From Variovorax paradoxus (GTDB lineage: Bacteria; Pseudomonadota; Gammaproteobacteria; Burkholderiales; Burkholderiaceae_C): 64,000 bases of DNA. A model generated the notes under the pieces. The model saw only the letters and a list, made by a program, of their open reading frames with translations. It was not told the DNA's origin and ran no database searches. The DNA is taken from NCBI RefSeq assembly GCF_030811855.1, contig NZ_JAUSRN010000017.1, positions 1-64,000 of the forward strand, written 5' to 3'. The position numbers and the translations under genes were made by a program. Every line of letters begins with the position of its first letter. Position 1 is the first letter of the stretch. Shown here piece by piece: positions 34,555-43,183 of the stretch.

Positions 34555-35271
34555 TCAGGCGGAGAGGTATCGCGCTGGCACTTCGCCATCTCGGCGAAGC
34601 TGTTCGGAACTCCCGGTCCAGGCTGGAGTGCCCTTCTCGACGATGCACAAGGCATCCGCGAGGCGCAGCAGGGGGCCCAGGTTCTTGTCGACGACCAGCA
34701 GGGCCATGCCCTCCGACTTGATGTGACCGAGTGCCGCCCAGATGTCCTGCCGCACGAGGGGCGACAGGCCTTCTGTCGCCTCATCGAGGATCAACAGTTC
34801 CGGGTTGGTCATGAGCGCGCGTCCGATCGCCAGCATCTGCTGTTCGCCTCCGGACAGCTGGTTGCCCAGGTTGCGGCTGCGTTCCGCAAGACGTGGGAAC
34901 AGCCGGTGGACGCGGTCGATCGTCCACGGCGAGGACCGGCTGCGCGACGCGGCAGTCGCCACCAGGTTCTCCCGGACTGACAGGTTCGGGAAGATCTGCC
35001 GCCCTTCCGGCACCAGCCCGATTCCCAGCCGAGCCACCGCGTGCGGAGGCAGCCCTGTGACCGCCTTGCCCTTCCAACGCACCTGCCCGCCACCGGAGGC
35101 CAGCAGCCCCATGATGCACTTGATGGTCGTCGTCTTGCCCATGCCATTGCGTCCCAGCAAGCCGACGCATTCGCCCGCGCCCACGTTCAGGGACATGCCG
35201 AACAGCACTTGGCTGCTGGCGTAACCGGCGTCAAGCTGCTCCACGGCGAGGAGCGGTAGGGCAAGACTCAC
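34555..35271 (-). CDS. Branched-chain amino acid-type ABC transporter ATP-binding protein (LivF-like)
   Basis: ATPase of 238 residues from a Liv-type importer. Walker A is GRNGMGKTTT (about 35-44), the signature LSGGEQQMLAIGRAL and Walker B LLILDEATEGLSP, all typical of LivF. One base is shared with the LivG-like stop region, so translation is coupled. It ends the operon that contains the Rieske oxygenase and the 3-hydroxyanthranilate dioxygenase. Liv-type importers in catabolic operons often carry aromatic acids instead of amino acids. Confidence 0.92.
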   Translation of the reverse strand: MSLALPLLAVEQLDAGYASSQVLFGMSLNVGAGECVGLLGRNGMGKTTTIKCIMGLLASGGGQVRWKGKAVTGLPPHAVARLGIGLVPEGRQIFPNLSVRENLVATAASRSRSSPWTIDRVHRLFPRLAERSRNLGNQLSGGEQQMLAIGRALMTNPELLILDEATEGLSPLVRQDIWAALGHIKSEGMALLVVDKNLGPLLRLADALCIVEKGTPAWTGSSEQLRRDGEVPARYLSA

Positions 35272-36038
35272 TACAGGATCTCCTCGTCGCCCAGGTAGGC
35301 CTCGCGCACCTCCGGGCTGCGTCGCACCTCCTGCGGGTCGCCCTGGAAAATGGTCTTGCCATAGACCAGGACACTGCAGGTGGTGGCCAGCGCAAACACT
35401 GCGTCCATGTCATGTTCCACCAAAAGGACACCGTACTGGGGCGCTACCTTGCCGAGCAGCCGAACCATGTCGCTGGTCTCTGTTCGACCGAGGCCGGCCA
35501 TGGGCTCGTCGAGCAACAGTACTTGTGGCCCGGTTGCCAGCGTCATGGCGAGTTCCAGCTGGCGTTGCTGGCCATAGGACAGCGTCCCCGCACGCTGGCC
35601 GGAGCATCCGATCAAGCCGATCTGCTCCAAGCCCTCGGAAGCCGCCTCGATCAGCTTTCGATTGCGGGTGACTGGCTGCCAGAACCTGAAGTTGTGGCCC
35701 TCGCCGGCCTGCAGCGCCAGCAGCATGTTCTCGAGGACGCTGAACTCCGGAACCACCGAAGTGATCTGGTAGGAGCGTCCGAGCCCGAGGTTGGCGCGGG
35801 CGTGTACCGGCCAGTCCGTGACGTCCTGGCCCATGAGTTCGATGCGGCCGGCGTCGCTCGAAACGTCGCCAGCGACTTGGTTGATCAGGGTCGTCTTGCC
35901 CGCCCCGTTCGGTCCGATCACGGCGTGGACTTCTCCCTTGGCGATCGTGAGATTCACGTGGTCGGTCACAAGCAGGCCGCCATACCGCTTCACCAATCCC
36001 TTGACCGACAGCAGCGGTGTGATCGTTTGCGGGCTCAT
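35271..36038 (-). CDS. Branched-chain amino acid-type ABC transporter ATP-binding protein (LivG-like)
   Basis: ATPase of 255 residues. Walker A is GPNGAGKTTLIN (about 41-52), the signature is LSYGQQRQLELAMTLA and Walker B is VLLLDEPMAGLG. This is the LivG type, paired with the LivF-like protein. It overlaps the LivM-like permease stop by 4 bases. Standard length for the family. Confidence 0.92.
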   Translation of the reverse strand: MSPQTITPLLSVKGLVKRYGGLLVTDHVNLTIAKGEVHAVIGPNGAGKTTLINQVAGDVSSDAGRIELMGQDVTDWPVHARANLGLGRSYQITSVVPEFSVLENMLLALQAGEGHNFRFWQPVTRNRKLIEAASEGLEQIGLIGCSGQRAGTLSYGQQRQLELAMTLATGPQVLLLDEPMAGLGRTETSDMVRLLGKVAPQYGVLLVEHDMDAVFALATTCSVLVYGKTIFQGDPQEVRRSPEVREAYLGDEEIL

Positions 36039-37021
36039 CGGGCGTCACCGCCTTCGCGGCCGGCCACCAGGCCCCACAGGCCCCGTCGCAGCAACAGCGC
36101 CATCAACACGATCAGCGGCCCGAGGATGACCAGCCAGTGTTCCGTGAGAGCCTTGAGGCCTTCTTCCACCAGCAGGAATGAGAGCGCCCCCACAAGCGGG
36201 CCCATGACTGTGCCCAGGCCGCCAAGAACCACCATCACGATCAACTCGCCGGACACCGTCCAGGCCAGGGACGCAGGCGAAACGAACCCGGTGAGGTTGG
36301 CCAGGAAAAAGCCTGCGATCGCGCAGACCAGGGCCGACAACACGTAGGCAAGCAACTGGTAGGGTAGTGGATTGGTGCCCAGCGCTCCCACCCGGCGTTC
36401 GTTGATCCTCGCTGCCTGCAGCACCAGTCCGAAGCGTGACCGCTTCAACCTGTCAGAGGCGGCGATCACGACGATCAGCGTGGCCAGCAAAGCGTAGTAC
36501 AGGCCTGTCTTGCCACTGCCCTGGACGCCGAAGTCACTGAGTTGCTGGAGTGAGATTCCCTCGTCGCCCCCATAGCGCTTGAAGCTGACGCACAGGAAGA
36601 AGAACATCTGGGCGAAGGCCAGCGTGATCATGATGAAGGCGATGCCGCGCGTCCGCAGCGAGATCGCCCCCACCACGCCGGCGATCGGCCCCACCGCCAG
36701 CACCAGCAGGAGCAGTTGCAACCAGCCGTTCGTAACGCCCAGGTCGGCTGCCACCGGGACGATGTAGGCGCCGAGCCCGAGGTACATCGCGTGGCCCATG
36801 CTGATCATGCCGCCGAAGCCGAGGCAGAGATTGAGGCCGACAGCGGCAAGCGCATAGACCAGGATCCGGCTCATGATGGCCACGAGGTAGCTGTCACCGG
36901 TCATGCCTGCGTACAAGGGGACGGATACTCCCGCAATCACCAGTGCTGTGACCAGGTAAGGCGCGGCATGCCAGCGCCGCAGAGCAGGCAGCGCACCGCC
37001 CGAGGTCGGCAGCGCGCTCAT
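36035..37021 (-). CDS. Branched-chain amino acid-type ABC transporter permease (LivM-like)
   Basis: Inner-membrane permease of 328 residues with eight to ten hydrophobic segments. The LivM signature GLNLCLGFGGMISMGHAMYLGLGAY lies at about residues 62-86, and the ATPase-contact loop is near RRVGALGTNPLPYQ. It overlaps the LivH-like gene by 4 bases and the LivG-like gene by 4 bases. No fused ATPase domain is present. Confidence 0.92.
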   Translation of the reverse strand: MSALPTSGGALPALRRWHAAPYLVTALVIAGVSVPLYAGMTGDSYLVAIMSRILVYALAAVGLNLCLGFGGMISMGHAMYLGLGAYIVPVAADLGVTNGWLQLLLLVLAVGPIAGVVGAISLRTRGIAFIMITLAFAQMFFFLCVSFKRYGGDEGISLQQLSDFGVQGSGKTGLYYALLATLIVVIAASDRLKRSRFGLVLQAARINERRVGALGTNPLPYQLLAYVLSALVCAIAGFFLANLTGFVSPASLAWTVSGELIVMVVLGGLGTVMGPLVGALSFLLVEEGLKALTEHWLVILGPLIVLMALLLRRGLWGLVAGREGGDAR

Positions 37022-37938
37022 GTGTACCGCACCGGAAAGAGACCGTCTGGCTTGAACGCAAGCACGGCCGCCATGAGCACGTACACGCCGGCTGAGGCAA
37101 GCGCGGGACCGACGGCTCCGGCGATCGACGGATCCAGCAGCGCATTGAGGATGGTGGGCATCACGCCGCGGCCGAGGGTGTCGATGACGCCGACCGTGAG
37201 GGCGCCGAAGAACGCCCCGCGCACCGAGCCGATGCCGCCGATGACGATCACCACCAAGGTGAGGATCAGTACCGGCTCACCCATGCCCGCCTGCACCGAC
37301 AGGATCGGGCCGGCGATGGCGCCGGCCAGTCCCGCCAGTGCAGCGCCCAGCGCGAAGATGAAGCTATTGAGCCAGCCGATGTTCACGCCGAGCGCGGACA
37401 CCATCTTCCGGTTGCTGGCGCCGGCCCGGATCAACATGCCAGCCCGGGTCCGATCGATCAGCAGGTGCAACGCGAGCGCCACCAGCAAACCCGCCGCGAT
37501 GATCATGAGCCGGTAGGCAGAGTAGTTAAAGCCAAGAATGCTGACGGGTTGTGACAGGGCTGCCGGCGCATCCAGGTAGACCGGCGCATTGCCGAACACC
37601 ATCCGGACGGCTTCGTTGGCGAAGATCACCACGCCGAAAGTGGCCAGGACCTGCTGCAGGTGGTCGCGCTGCTGGAGCGCGGCGAAGGCCAGTCGATCCA
37701 GGACCAGTGCGAGCACAAAGAGACCCGCGACGCTGGCTACCACTGCGAGCGAGAAAGACTCCGTGTGAACGTACGTCGTCGCAGCGACGTACGCACCCAC
37801 CATGTACAGCGAACCGTGCGCCAGGTTGATGAAGCTCATGATGCCGAAAACCAGCGTGAGGCCCGCGGCCATCAGGAACAGCAGCAGCCCGAACTGTATT
37901 CCGTTCAGGAGCTGGGTGAGCAGGAAGTCAGGGCTCAT
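37018..37938 (-). CDS. Branched-chain amino acid-type ABC transporter permease (LivH-like)
   Basis: Inner-membrane permease of 306 residues starting with the LivH motif LLNGIQFGLLLFLMAAGLTLVFGIMSFINLAHG. The conserved Gly-rich segment VIGGIGSVRGAFFGAL lies near the C-terminus. It follows the Rieske oxygenase gene by 36 bases and couples to the LivM-like gene by a 4-base overlap. With the periplasmic receptor at 39042-40208 the transporter is complete. Confidence 0.92.
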   Translation of the reverse strand: MSPDFLLTQLLNGIQFGLLLFLMAAGLTLVFGIMSFINLAHGSLYMVGAYVAATTYVHTESFSLAVVASVAGLFVLALVLDRLAFAALQQRDHLQQVLATFGVVIFANEAVRMVFGNAPVYLDAPAALSQPVSILGFNYSAYRLMIIAAGLLVALALHLLIDRTRAGMLIRAGASNRKMVSALGVNIGWLNSFIFALGAALAGLAGAIAGPILSVQAGMGEPVLILTLVVIVIGGIGSVRGAFFGALTVGVIDTLGRGVMPTILNALLDPSIAGAVGPALASAGVYVLMAAVLAFKPDGLFPVRYT

Positions 37939-37974
37939 GGCGTTTCCTGCGGGCGCGAGGTGTCTGGAGGTCTT

Positions 37975-39012
37975 TCATGGGGCACTGCTTTGCGCATCCA
38001 GCATGCGTTGAAGTGCCCGTCGCATCTGCATGCGGGCTGAGTCGGACGCGATGTTGACGAGGTCGCTGGTGCCGGTTTCCTGCATGATCTCCTGCTGCGC
38101 TTCCACGATGCCCTTGTCCTCCGAGAAGGCGGTGTCGATTTCCTTGAAAAGGTCCGTGGTGGCAGTCGGGTCGTCCTGGCGGTAGCCGTTCGCCGCAGAC
38201 CAGAAGTAAAAGGAAGTGCTCTCTGTCTCCGGGGTGAGGCAGTGCAGGATCCGCAGCGAGAAGCCGCCAGACTGGTTGCGGTTCTCCATGGCGTTGCGCC
38301 CGACCGGAAGTCCGCCGGTCCATTGAACGACCACGCCCGGCGCCGTGTATTCGAACTCCATCCAACGGTCGATCGGCCCGTGCAGGCCGGCGGCCTTCTG
38401 GTAGGAGGGCGGCGGCATGGATCCGGGGAGCCAGCGGATGAAGTGCAGCCCCTGGTCCTTCGGCGTCACGGTCATCTTCGCCTCCACGTGCGCCTTCGGG
38501 TTGCCGCCGATGGTGCTCTTGTGGACGTAGGCCAGGTGGGTGAGATCCATGAGGTTCTCCACCAGCAGCATGTAGTTGGCCTTGACGTGGTAATGCTGTG
38601 TCTTGTGCGGCCAGTTCTTTGTGTCGTCGTGAAACGGGTAGTCGAGGATCTTGGCGCTGTCGGCCCTGGCCGGGTCACCGGGCCAGACCCAGAGGATGCC
38701 GTCCTTCTCGACCAGCGGATATGCGCGGACCATGGCCTTGGGCGGCACCCTCTCCTGGCCCGGAACATGCACGCAACGTCCAGTGCAGTCGAACACCAGC
38801 CCGTGGTAGCCGCACTGCAGCCCTTGGTCGACCACCGTGCCGAAGCGCAGCGGAGCGGCCCGGTGGCAGCAACGGTCTTCCAGGGCCGCGACCGTGCCGT
38901 CCCGGCTGCGAAAGAAGACCATTGGCAGGCCGCAGATCCTTCGTGCGAACGGGACGTCGACCACTTCGTGGTGCCACGCCGCCATGTACCACGCGTCCAT
39001 CAGGAACGACAT
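37975..39012 (-). CDS. Rieske-type aromatic ring-hydroxylating oxygenase, VanA-like
   Basis: Terminal oxygenase of 345 residues. The Rieske [2Fe-2S] ligands are Cys48, His50, Cys67 and His70 (RCCHRA...CGYH). The mononuclear iron site is in ENLMDLTHLAYVH. Length and the start MSFLMDAWYMAAW place it with the vanillate demethylase / single-component group that needs a separate reductase, which is not seen in the window. The ATG at 39012 has AAGGAGAG just upstream; an earlier start would add 15 poor residues. It lies between the ABC receptor and permease genes, so hydroxylation or demethylation of the imported compound is likely (inference). Confidence 0.9.
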   Translation of the reverse strand: MSFLMDAWYMAAWHHEVVDVPFARRICGLPMVFFRSRDGTVAALEDRCCHRAAPLRFGTVVDQGLQCGYHGLVFDCTGRCVHVPGQERVPPKAMVRAYPLVEKDGILWVWPGDPARADSAKILDYPFHDDTKNWPHKTQHYHVKANYMLLVENLMDLTHLAYVHKSTIGGNPKAHVEAKMTVTPKDQGLHFIRWLPGSMPPPSYQKAAGLHGPIDRWMEFEYTAPGVVVQWTGGLPVGRNAMENRNQSGGFSLRILHCLTPETESTSFYFWSAANGYRQDDPTATTDLFKEIDTAFSEDKGIVEAQQEIMQETGTSDLVNIASDSARMQMRRALQRMLDAQSSAP

Positions 39013-39041
39013 TTCACTCTCCTTAGAAGTTCTTTTGCAAG

Positions 39042-40208
39042 CTAGCGCAGCGGGCACTCGGCCACGTAGGCGTCCGCATGGGCCTTGAGCGGTGAGGCGA
39101 TGGTCTTCAGGGAGGTCCGGCCCTTGTCGTCCTTTGCCACCTGGAAGACGTACATGTCCTGAACGGGAAACCCGTTCTTGCTGAAGCTGAAAGGCCCCCG
39201 GACCGACTCGAACTTGGCCTGCCGCAGCGCATCTCGCAGCGCGGCCTTGTTGGCCGCCGAACCGCCCGTCTTGCTCAATGCACTGTCGATCAACATGGCG
39301 GCGTCGAAGCTCTGGGCTGCGTACTGCGACGGGATGCGCTTGTACTTGGCTTCGAACGCGGCCACGAAAGCCTTGTTGGCGGGATTCGTGAAGTCCGGTC
39401 CCCAGTGGGCACCCATCAACACGCCCTCGGCCGATTCCTTCAGGGCCGGCAACGTCGTCCCGTCTGCCGCTGCGACGGTGAGCAGAGGGATCTTGCTCAG
39501 CAGCCCTGCCTGTTTCATCTGCTTGATGAAGTTGATCCCCATGCCTCCTGGGAAGAATGCGTAGACTGCATCCGGCGCCAGTGCCTCAACCTGGGCGAGT
39601 TCCGCTGCGTAGTCCGGTTGGTTCAACTGGGTGTAGATCTCGCCGACTACTGTTCCCTTGAAATAGCGTTTGAAGCCGGTGATGGAGTCTTTGCCGGCTT
39701 GGTAGTTGGGGGCGAGCATCACCACCTTCCTGTAGCCCTTCTCGTTGGCGTATTTGCCGAGTACTTCGGCCAGGGCGTCGTTTTGCCAGGACGTGAAGAA
39801 GAAGTTGGCGTTGCACTGGGAGCCGGCGAGTGCGGCGGGCCCCGCATTCGAGCCGACGAAGATCTGGTTCCCTGCGGCCAGTGGTTTGGCGGTGGCCATC
39901 ATCACGTTTGAAAATGTGATGCCGGTGATCAAGTCGACCTTTTCCTTTTCGACCAGCTTCTGCACCAACTGGACGCCGAGCTCGGGCTTGAGCTGGTCGT
40001 CTTCCTTGATGACATTGACCGGGCTGCCTCCGAGCTTGCCGCCCTTTTGCTCAACCGCCAGCATGAAGCCATCGAACTGGTCCTGTCCCAAAGCTGCTCC
40101 CGGACCGGAGAAGGTCCCGATGAACCCGACCCGTGTCTGCGCGGCCGCCGCACACCCGAGGAGGGTGAAGGTGCAGAGTGCCGCAATTCGTATCATTGTC
40201 CTGGTCAT
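39042..40208 (-). CDS. Liv-type ABC transporter substrate-binding protein
   Basis: Periplasmic receptor of 388 residues (Peripla_BP_6 type) with a signal peptide ending AAAAQ. The family opening is VGFIGTFSGPGAALGQDQFDGF, followed by a two-lobed body (VKLI/VMLAPNYQAGKDS, VYAFFPGGMG). Related receptors in aromatic operons bind benzoate-like ligands. It is 29 bases upstream of the Rieske oxygenase and serves the LivHMGF set that follows. Confidence 0.9.
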   Translation of the reverse strand: MTRTMIRIAALCTFTLLGCAAAAQTRVGFIGTFSGPGAALGQDQFDGFMLAVEQKGGKLGGSPVNVIKEDDQLKPELGVQLVQKLVEKEKVDLITGITFSNVMMATAKPLAAGNQIFVGSNAGPAALAGSQCNANFFFTSWQNDALAEVLGKYANEKGYRKVVMLAPNYQAGKDSITGFKRYFKGTVVGEIYTQLNQPDYAAELAQVEALAPDAVYAFFPGGMGINFIKQMKQAGLLSKIPLLTVAAADGTTLPALKESAEGVLMGAHWGPDFTNPANKAFVAAFEAKYKRIPSQYAAQSFDAAMLIDSALSKTGGSAANKAALRDALRQAKFESVRGPFSFSKNGFPVQDMYVFQVAKDDKGRTSLKTIASPLKAHADAYVAECPLR

Positions 40209-40271
40209 GTCTGTCTCCGCTAAGTGTTGGGACTGCGTAGGAAAGGACGGGTGCCTTGGCTCGGTTCGGGG

Positions 40272-40784
40272 CTAGCAAGAGCGAAGCCAAGGGCCCGCTT
40301 CATCCGATGCATTGAGGGGAGCTGCAGCTTCAACGGCGCAAGCGTTGGACAGCTCCTGCTCGAAGCGGGCGAAGAACTGCCCGGTGATTTTCTGGCTGGC
40401 AGCATCGATGAGGCGCGAGCCCAGTTGGGCGATCTTGCCGCCGATCTGGGCCTCCGCCACATAGGCCAGTTTGGTCGTCCCATCTGCGTTTTCGGCCAGC
40501 TGCACCTCGGCGGTGCCCTTGCTGAAGCCGGCGATCCCACCATTTCCCTCAAAGACCATGCGGTAGCCTTTGAGCGGTTGGATGTCCTCGAACCGCACCG
40601 TGCCGTTGAAGCGCGCCTTGACCGGGCCGATTGCCAGCACGACCACAGCCTTCAGCACATCGGGTTCCGCCCGCTGCAAGGACTCGCAGCCGGGGATGCA
40701 ACGATGCAGGATGGCGTCGTCGTTGAGCGCCGCCCAGGCGGTGGTTACGCTGACGGGCAGTTCGCGTTCGTTCTGGAATTTCAT
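40272..40784 (-). CDS. CoxG/SRPBCC-family protein
   Basis: A 170-residue protein of the carbon-monoxide-dehydrogenase subunit G family (START-like SRPBCC fold). The N-terminus MKFQNERELPVSVTTAWAAL, the CIPGCESL motif and GKIAQLGSRLIDAASQKITGQFFARF are typical. CoxG recruits or matures Mo-hydroxylases at the membrane in CO oxidisers; here a CoxLMS-like Mo hydroxylase is encoded 2.4 kb away across the LysR gene. The ATG forms an ATGA overlap with the upstream dioxygenase stop. An open frame extends far upstream but overlaps the dioxygenase and is a shadow. Confidence 0.87.
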   Translation of the reverse strand: MKFQNERELPVSVTTAWAALNDDAILHRCIPGCESLQRAEPDVLKAVVVLAIGPVKARFNGTVRFEDIQPLKGYRMVFEGNGGIAGFSKGTAEVQLAENADGTTKLAYVAEAQIGGKIAQLGSRLIDAASQKITGQFFARFEQELSNACAVEAAAPLNASDEAGPWLRSC

Positions 40785-41380
40785 CGCGCATCCTTTGCGT
40801 CCGTGGGCAGCGCCACCTCGGGGTGCTGCGCCGCAAGCGTGGCATGCCACCGCTGCCAGTCGCGGCCCGGATGGATCGCCCCGCAATTCGAACAGGTACG
40901 TTCCGCTTCGCTGGTCTCGTAGAACTGCTGGAACACCTTCGGGAGGTCGGACACGATGCTCTGGAGCTGGATTTCCTTGCGAAGCACCAGGTGTCCGCAG
41001 ACGGCGCAAGACCATTCGAACGCATCCTTGACTCCATCGGGGCGTGAGCGTTCGATCACCGTGCACAGACTGCCCGCTTGCGGTCGCTGGGGTGAGTGCC
41101 GCACATGAGCCGGCAGCAAGAAAGTGTCACCTTCGTTGAGGGTGACGCGCTCATATTGGCCACGGTCCCACAGGAGCACGTAGGCTGTGCCTCGAAACTG
41201 GTGAAAATACTCTTCGAACGGATCGTCGTGGAAGTCAGAGCGCTGATTGGGGCCGCCCACCACCGTGCAGACCAGGTCCGAGTCGGCCCAGATCTGCTTG
41301 TTGCCAACGGGCGGCGCGAAGCTGGTGGAATTCGTCGCCAGCCACTGGTCGAAGTTGAGGGGGTATCCGTACTTGAGCAT
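40781..41380 (-). CDS. nbaC: 3-Hydroxyanthranilate 3,4-dioxygenase
   Basis: Iron(II) extradiol cupin dioxygenase that opens 3-hydroxyanthranilate to 2-amino-3-carboxymuconate semialdehyde. From the ATG at 41380 the numbering fits the known bacterial enzyme exactly: iron ligands His51, Glu57 and His95; substrate residues Arg47, Arg99 and Glu110. A rubredoxin-like pair Cys125/Cys128 and Cys163/Cys166 is present in the C-terminal part. The 199 residues include about 25 extra at the C-terminus compared with typical enzymes (about 174). CAGGAGAG precedes the ATG. No ACMS decarboxylase or aminomuconate genes follow, so either the product goes elsewhere or a 3-hydroxyanthranilate analogue is used. 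Confidence 0.92.
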   Translation of the reverse strand: MLKYGYPLNFDQWLATNSTSFAPPVGNKQIWADSDLVCTVVGGPNQRSDFHDDPFEEYFHQFRGTAYVLLWDRGQYERVTLNEGDTFLLPAHVRHSPQRPQAGSLCTVIERSRPDGVKDAFEWSCAVCGHLVLRKEIQLQSIVSDLPKVFQQFYETSEAERTCSNCGAIHPGRDWQRWHATLAAQHPEVALPTDAKDAR

Positions 41381-41397
41381 CGAACTCTCCTGAATCA

Positions 41398-42369
41398 ATG
41401 AAAGAACACTCTTCCAACAGCGCGGGCGAACCCCCGTCGGCTGCGGTGCCGGCGCGTGCTGACACGCGCAACATCTCGCTGAAGCAGATGCGCGCTTTCG
41501 TGGCGGTGGCGCGAGCCGGAAGCTTCACGCGCGCAGCAGCGCAGCTGTTCATTACCCAGTCGGCGCTGTCGTCCCTGATACGCAACCTCGAGGGCGAGTT
41601 GGAATTGCGGCTTCTCGACCGCACGACGCGTCGCCTGGAACTCACCGAAGGAGGCCGGGAACTGCTGGTGTCCCTGGAGCAACTCCTGGCGGACCTGGAT
41701 CGAATCACGTCGGACCTGCGGGAGGTCAAAGAAATCCGCAGGGGGCGCGTCCGGATCGGTGCAACGCCGCTGCTGGCCGCGAGCGTTCTGCCGGTGGCGA
41801 TCCAGGCTTTCGGCCTGCGCTATCCCGGAATCACGGTGCGGGCCCTGGACGCGTCGGCCCCCGAGCTGATCGAGTCCCTGCGCGCTGGCGAGCTCGACCT
41901 CATGCTTGCGACGCTGGATGGCGAGCATCCGGAATTGCGGGCACAGGTGCTGCTCAGCGACACCATGGTGCTCGTCTGTCCCTGCAGCCACCGCTTCGCG
42001 CAACAGCCGGAAGTCGCCTGGTCCGAGGCGCTCGCGGAGCCCATGATTGCCATGCGCAAGGGCAGTGGCCTGCGCGCCATCGTCGATCACGCACTGGTCG
42101 ACCTGGGCGGGACAGCCCGGCCCGTCCAGGAGGTGAATCACGTCGCCACCGCGATCGCGATGGTGGGCGCGGGCCTGGGGGTCGCCATCCTGCCCGCTTA
42201 CGCGGTCCGCTTCAACACCGTCGGCGAAGTATGCGGCGTTCCGCTTGCCGCGCCCACCTTGTCGCGCCATGTCTCCCTCGCAACGCTGCGCCAGCGAACG
42301 CCGGCGGCTGCCGCCCTGGCCATGCAGGAGCATTTGATGGAGTTCGTCAAGGGCCTGCATTCGATGTGA
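41398..42369 (+). CDS. LysR-family transcriptional regulator
   Basis: A 323-residue LysR regulator: winged helix at about 31-90 (MRAFVAVARAGSFTRAAAQLF; SALSSLIRNLEGELELRLLDR) and the effector domain after residue 115. It is divergent from the 3-hydroxyanthranilate dioxygenase gene with only 17 bases between the ATGs. The first 25 residues are not conserved in the family, so the true start may be downstream, for example a GTG at 41446. It probably controls the minus-strand dioxygenase/Rieske/Liv operon, and possibly the convergent Mo-hydroxylase operon whose last gene ends 1 base after it. Confidence 0.88.
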   Translation: MKEHSSNSAGEPPSAAVPARADTRNISLKQMRAFVAVARAGSFTRAAAQLFITQSALSSLIRNLEGELELRLLDRTTRRLELTEGGRELLVSLEQLLADLDRITSDLREVKEIRRGRVRIGATPLLAASVLPVAIQAFGLRYPGITVRALDASAPELIESLRAGELDLMLATLDGEHPELRAQVLLSDTMVLVCPCSHRFAQQPEVAWSEALAEPMIAMRKGSGLRAIVDHALVDLGGTARPVQEVNHVATAIAMVGAGLGVAILPAYAVRFNTVGEVCGVPLAAPTLSRHVSLATLRQRTPAAAALAMQEHLMEFVKGLHSM

Positions 42370-42370
42370 C

Positions 42371-43183
42371 TCAGCAAAGGCCTTGGCCCAGTCGGGCCGC
42401 CACCACCTCGAGCAGGCTGAACGCTGTGATCCGCGAAGTTTTTGGGTTGCCCGCCATCGGCTCGTTCCGCACGCCCAAGTGAATGCTGCCTGCAGCGCCT
42501 TCGGCTTGCACTTCATGGCTGTTGTGCGTTGCGCGGGGATCCGCCACCAACTCCACCGACACGCTTTTCGGATCGTCCACCGCCAGGGCCAGCGCGGCGA
42601 CCACGTTCGCGTTCTGAGGAAACAGGGTGGCCGCTTCGGTGGCTGCGCCGCGGAAGAACGTCGCGGCCTCTGTGACCTTGTCCAGATCGACCATGCCTTC
42701 GGCAGCCGTTCCCCTCCATGCTTTGACCGGCTTGCGCCCGACATAGCTCACGTTGACCGGACCGAGCCGACGCGCAGCGCGCAGGTAGTCCAGACCTCCG
42801 AGCGCACCCGAGGGCACCACCAGCCGACTGCGGCCCTGTCGCGCCGCCTCCAGGAGCCTGTGGCGCAGGGGCTCATCCATCAGGGCGCCTACCGAGGCGA
42901 CCACCAGGTCGTGGCCCGCCAGGAGACAGCGGGTCGCATGAATGGACAAGGCGGCGTGGCCTGCCGCCTCGATCACAAGGTCAGGTTCGCTGTCGAGCAG
43001 TTCGTCCATCGTCTCCCAGGCGCACGCGAGTCCTTCATGGGCGTGCCCCGGCAGAACCAGGGCGCCCGCAAGGACGACCCCCGCAAGCCTGTCAGCGGAA
43101 AGTTCGGCCGCTATCGCCTGCCCGAGGGCGCCGAACCCGATCAGGGCTACCCGGCGGGGACTGTCCGGAATCTGCTGCTTCAA
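42371..43183 (-). CDS. nadX: Aspartate dehydrogenase-like protein (NadX family)
   Basis: A 270-residue NAD(P)-dependent dehydrogenase. The Rossmann motif VALIGFGALGQAIA lies near residue 12, and the conserved blocks VEAAGH-like (VIEAAGHAAL), VPSGALGGLDYLRAA and PQNANVVAALALA match L-aspartate dehydrogenase. The chosen start is the TTG at 43183: it has AAGGAG 7 bases upstream and forms a TTGA overlap with the preceding gene; the upstream ATG at 43225 lies inside that gene. Aspartate dehydrogenase can feed NAD synthesis or assimilate ammonia; its place after a Mo hydroxylase suggests a catabolic role instead (inference). Confidence 0.85.
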   Translation of the reverse strand: MKQQIPDSPRRVALIGFGALGQAIAAELSADRLAGVVLAGALVLPGHAHEGLACAWETMDELLDSEPDLVIEAAGHAALSIHATRCLLAGHDLVVASVGALMDEPLRHRLLEAARQGRSRLVVPSGALGGLDYLRAARRLGPVNVSYVGRKPVKAWRGTAAEGMVDLDKVTEAATFFRGAATEAATLFPQNANVVAALALAVDDPKSVSVELVADPRATHNSHEVQAEGAAGSIHLGVRNEPMAGNPKTSRITAFSLLEVVAARLGQGLC

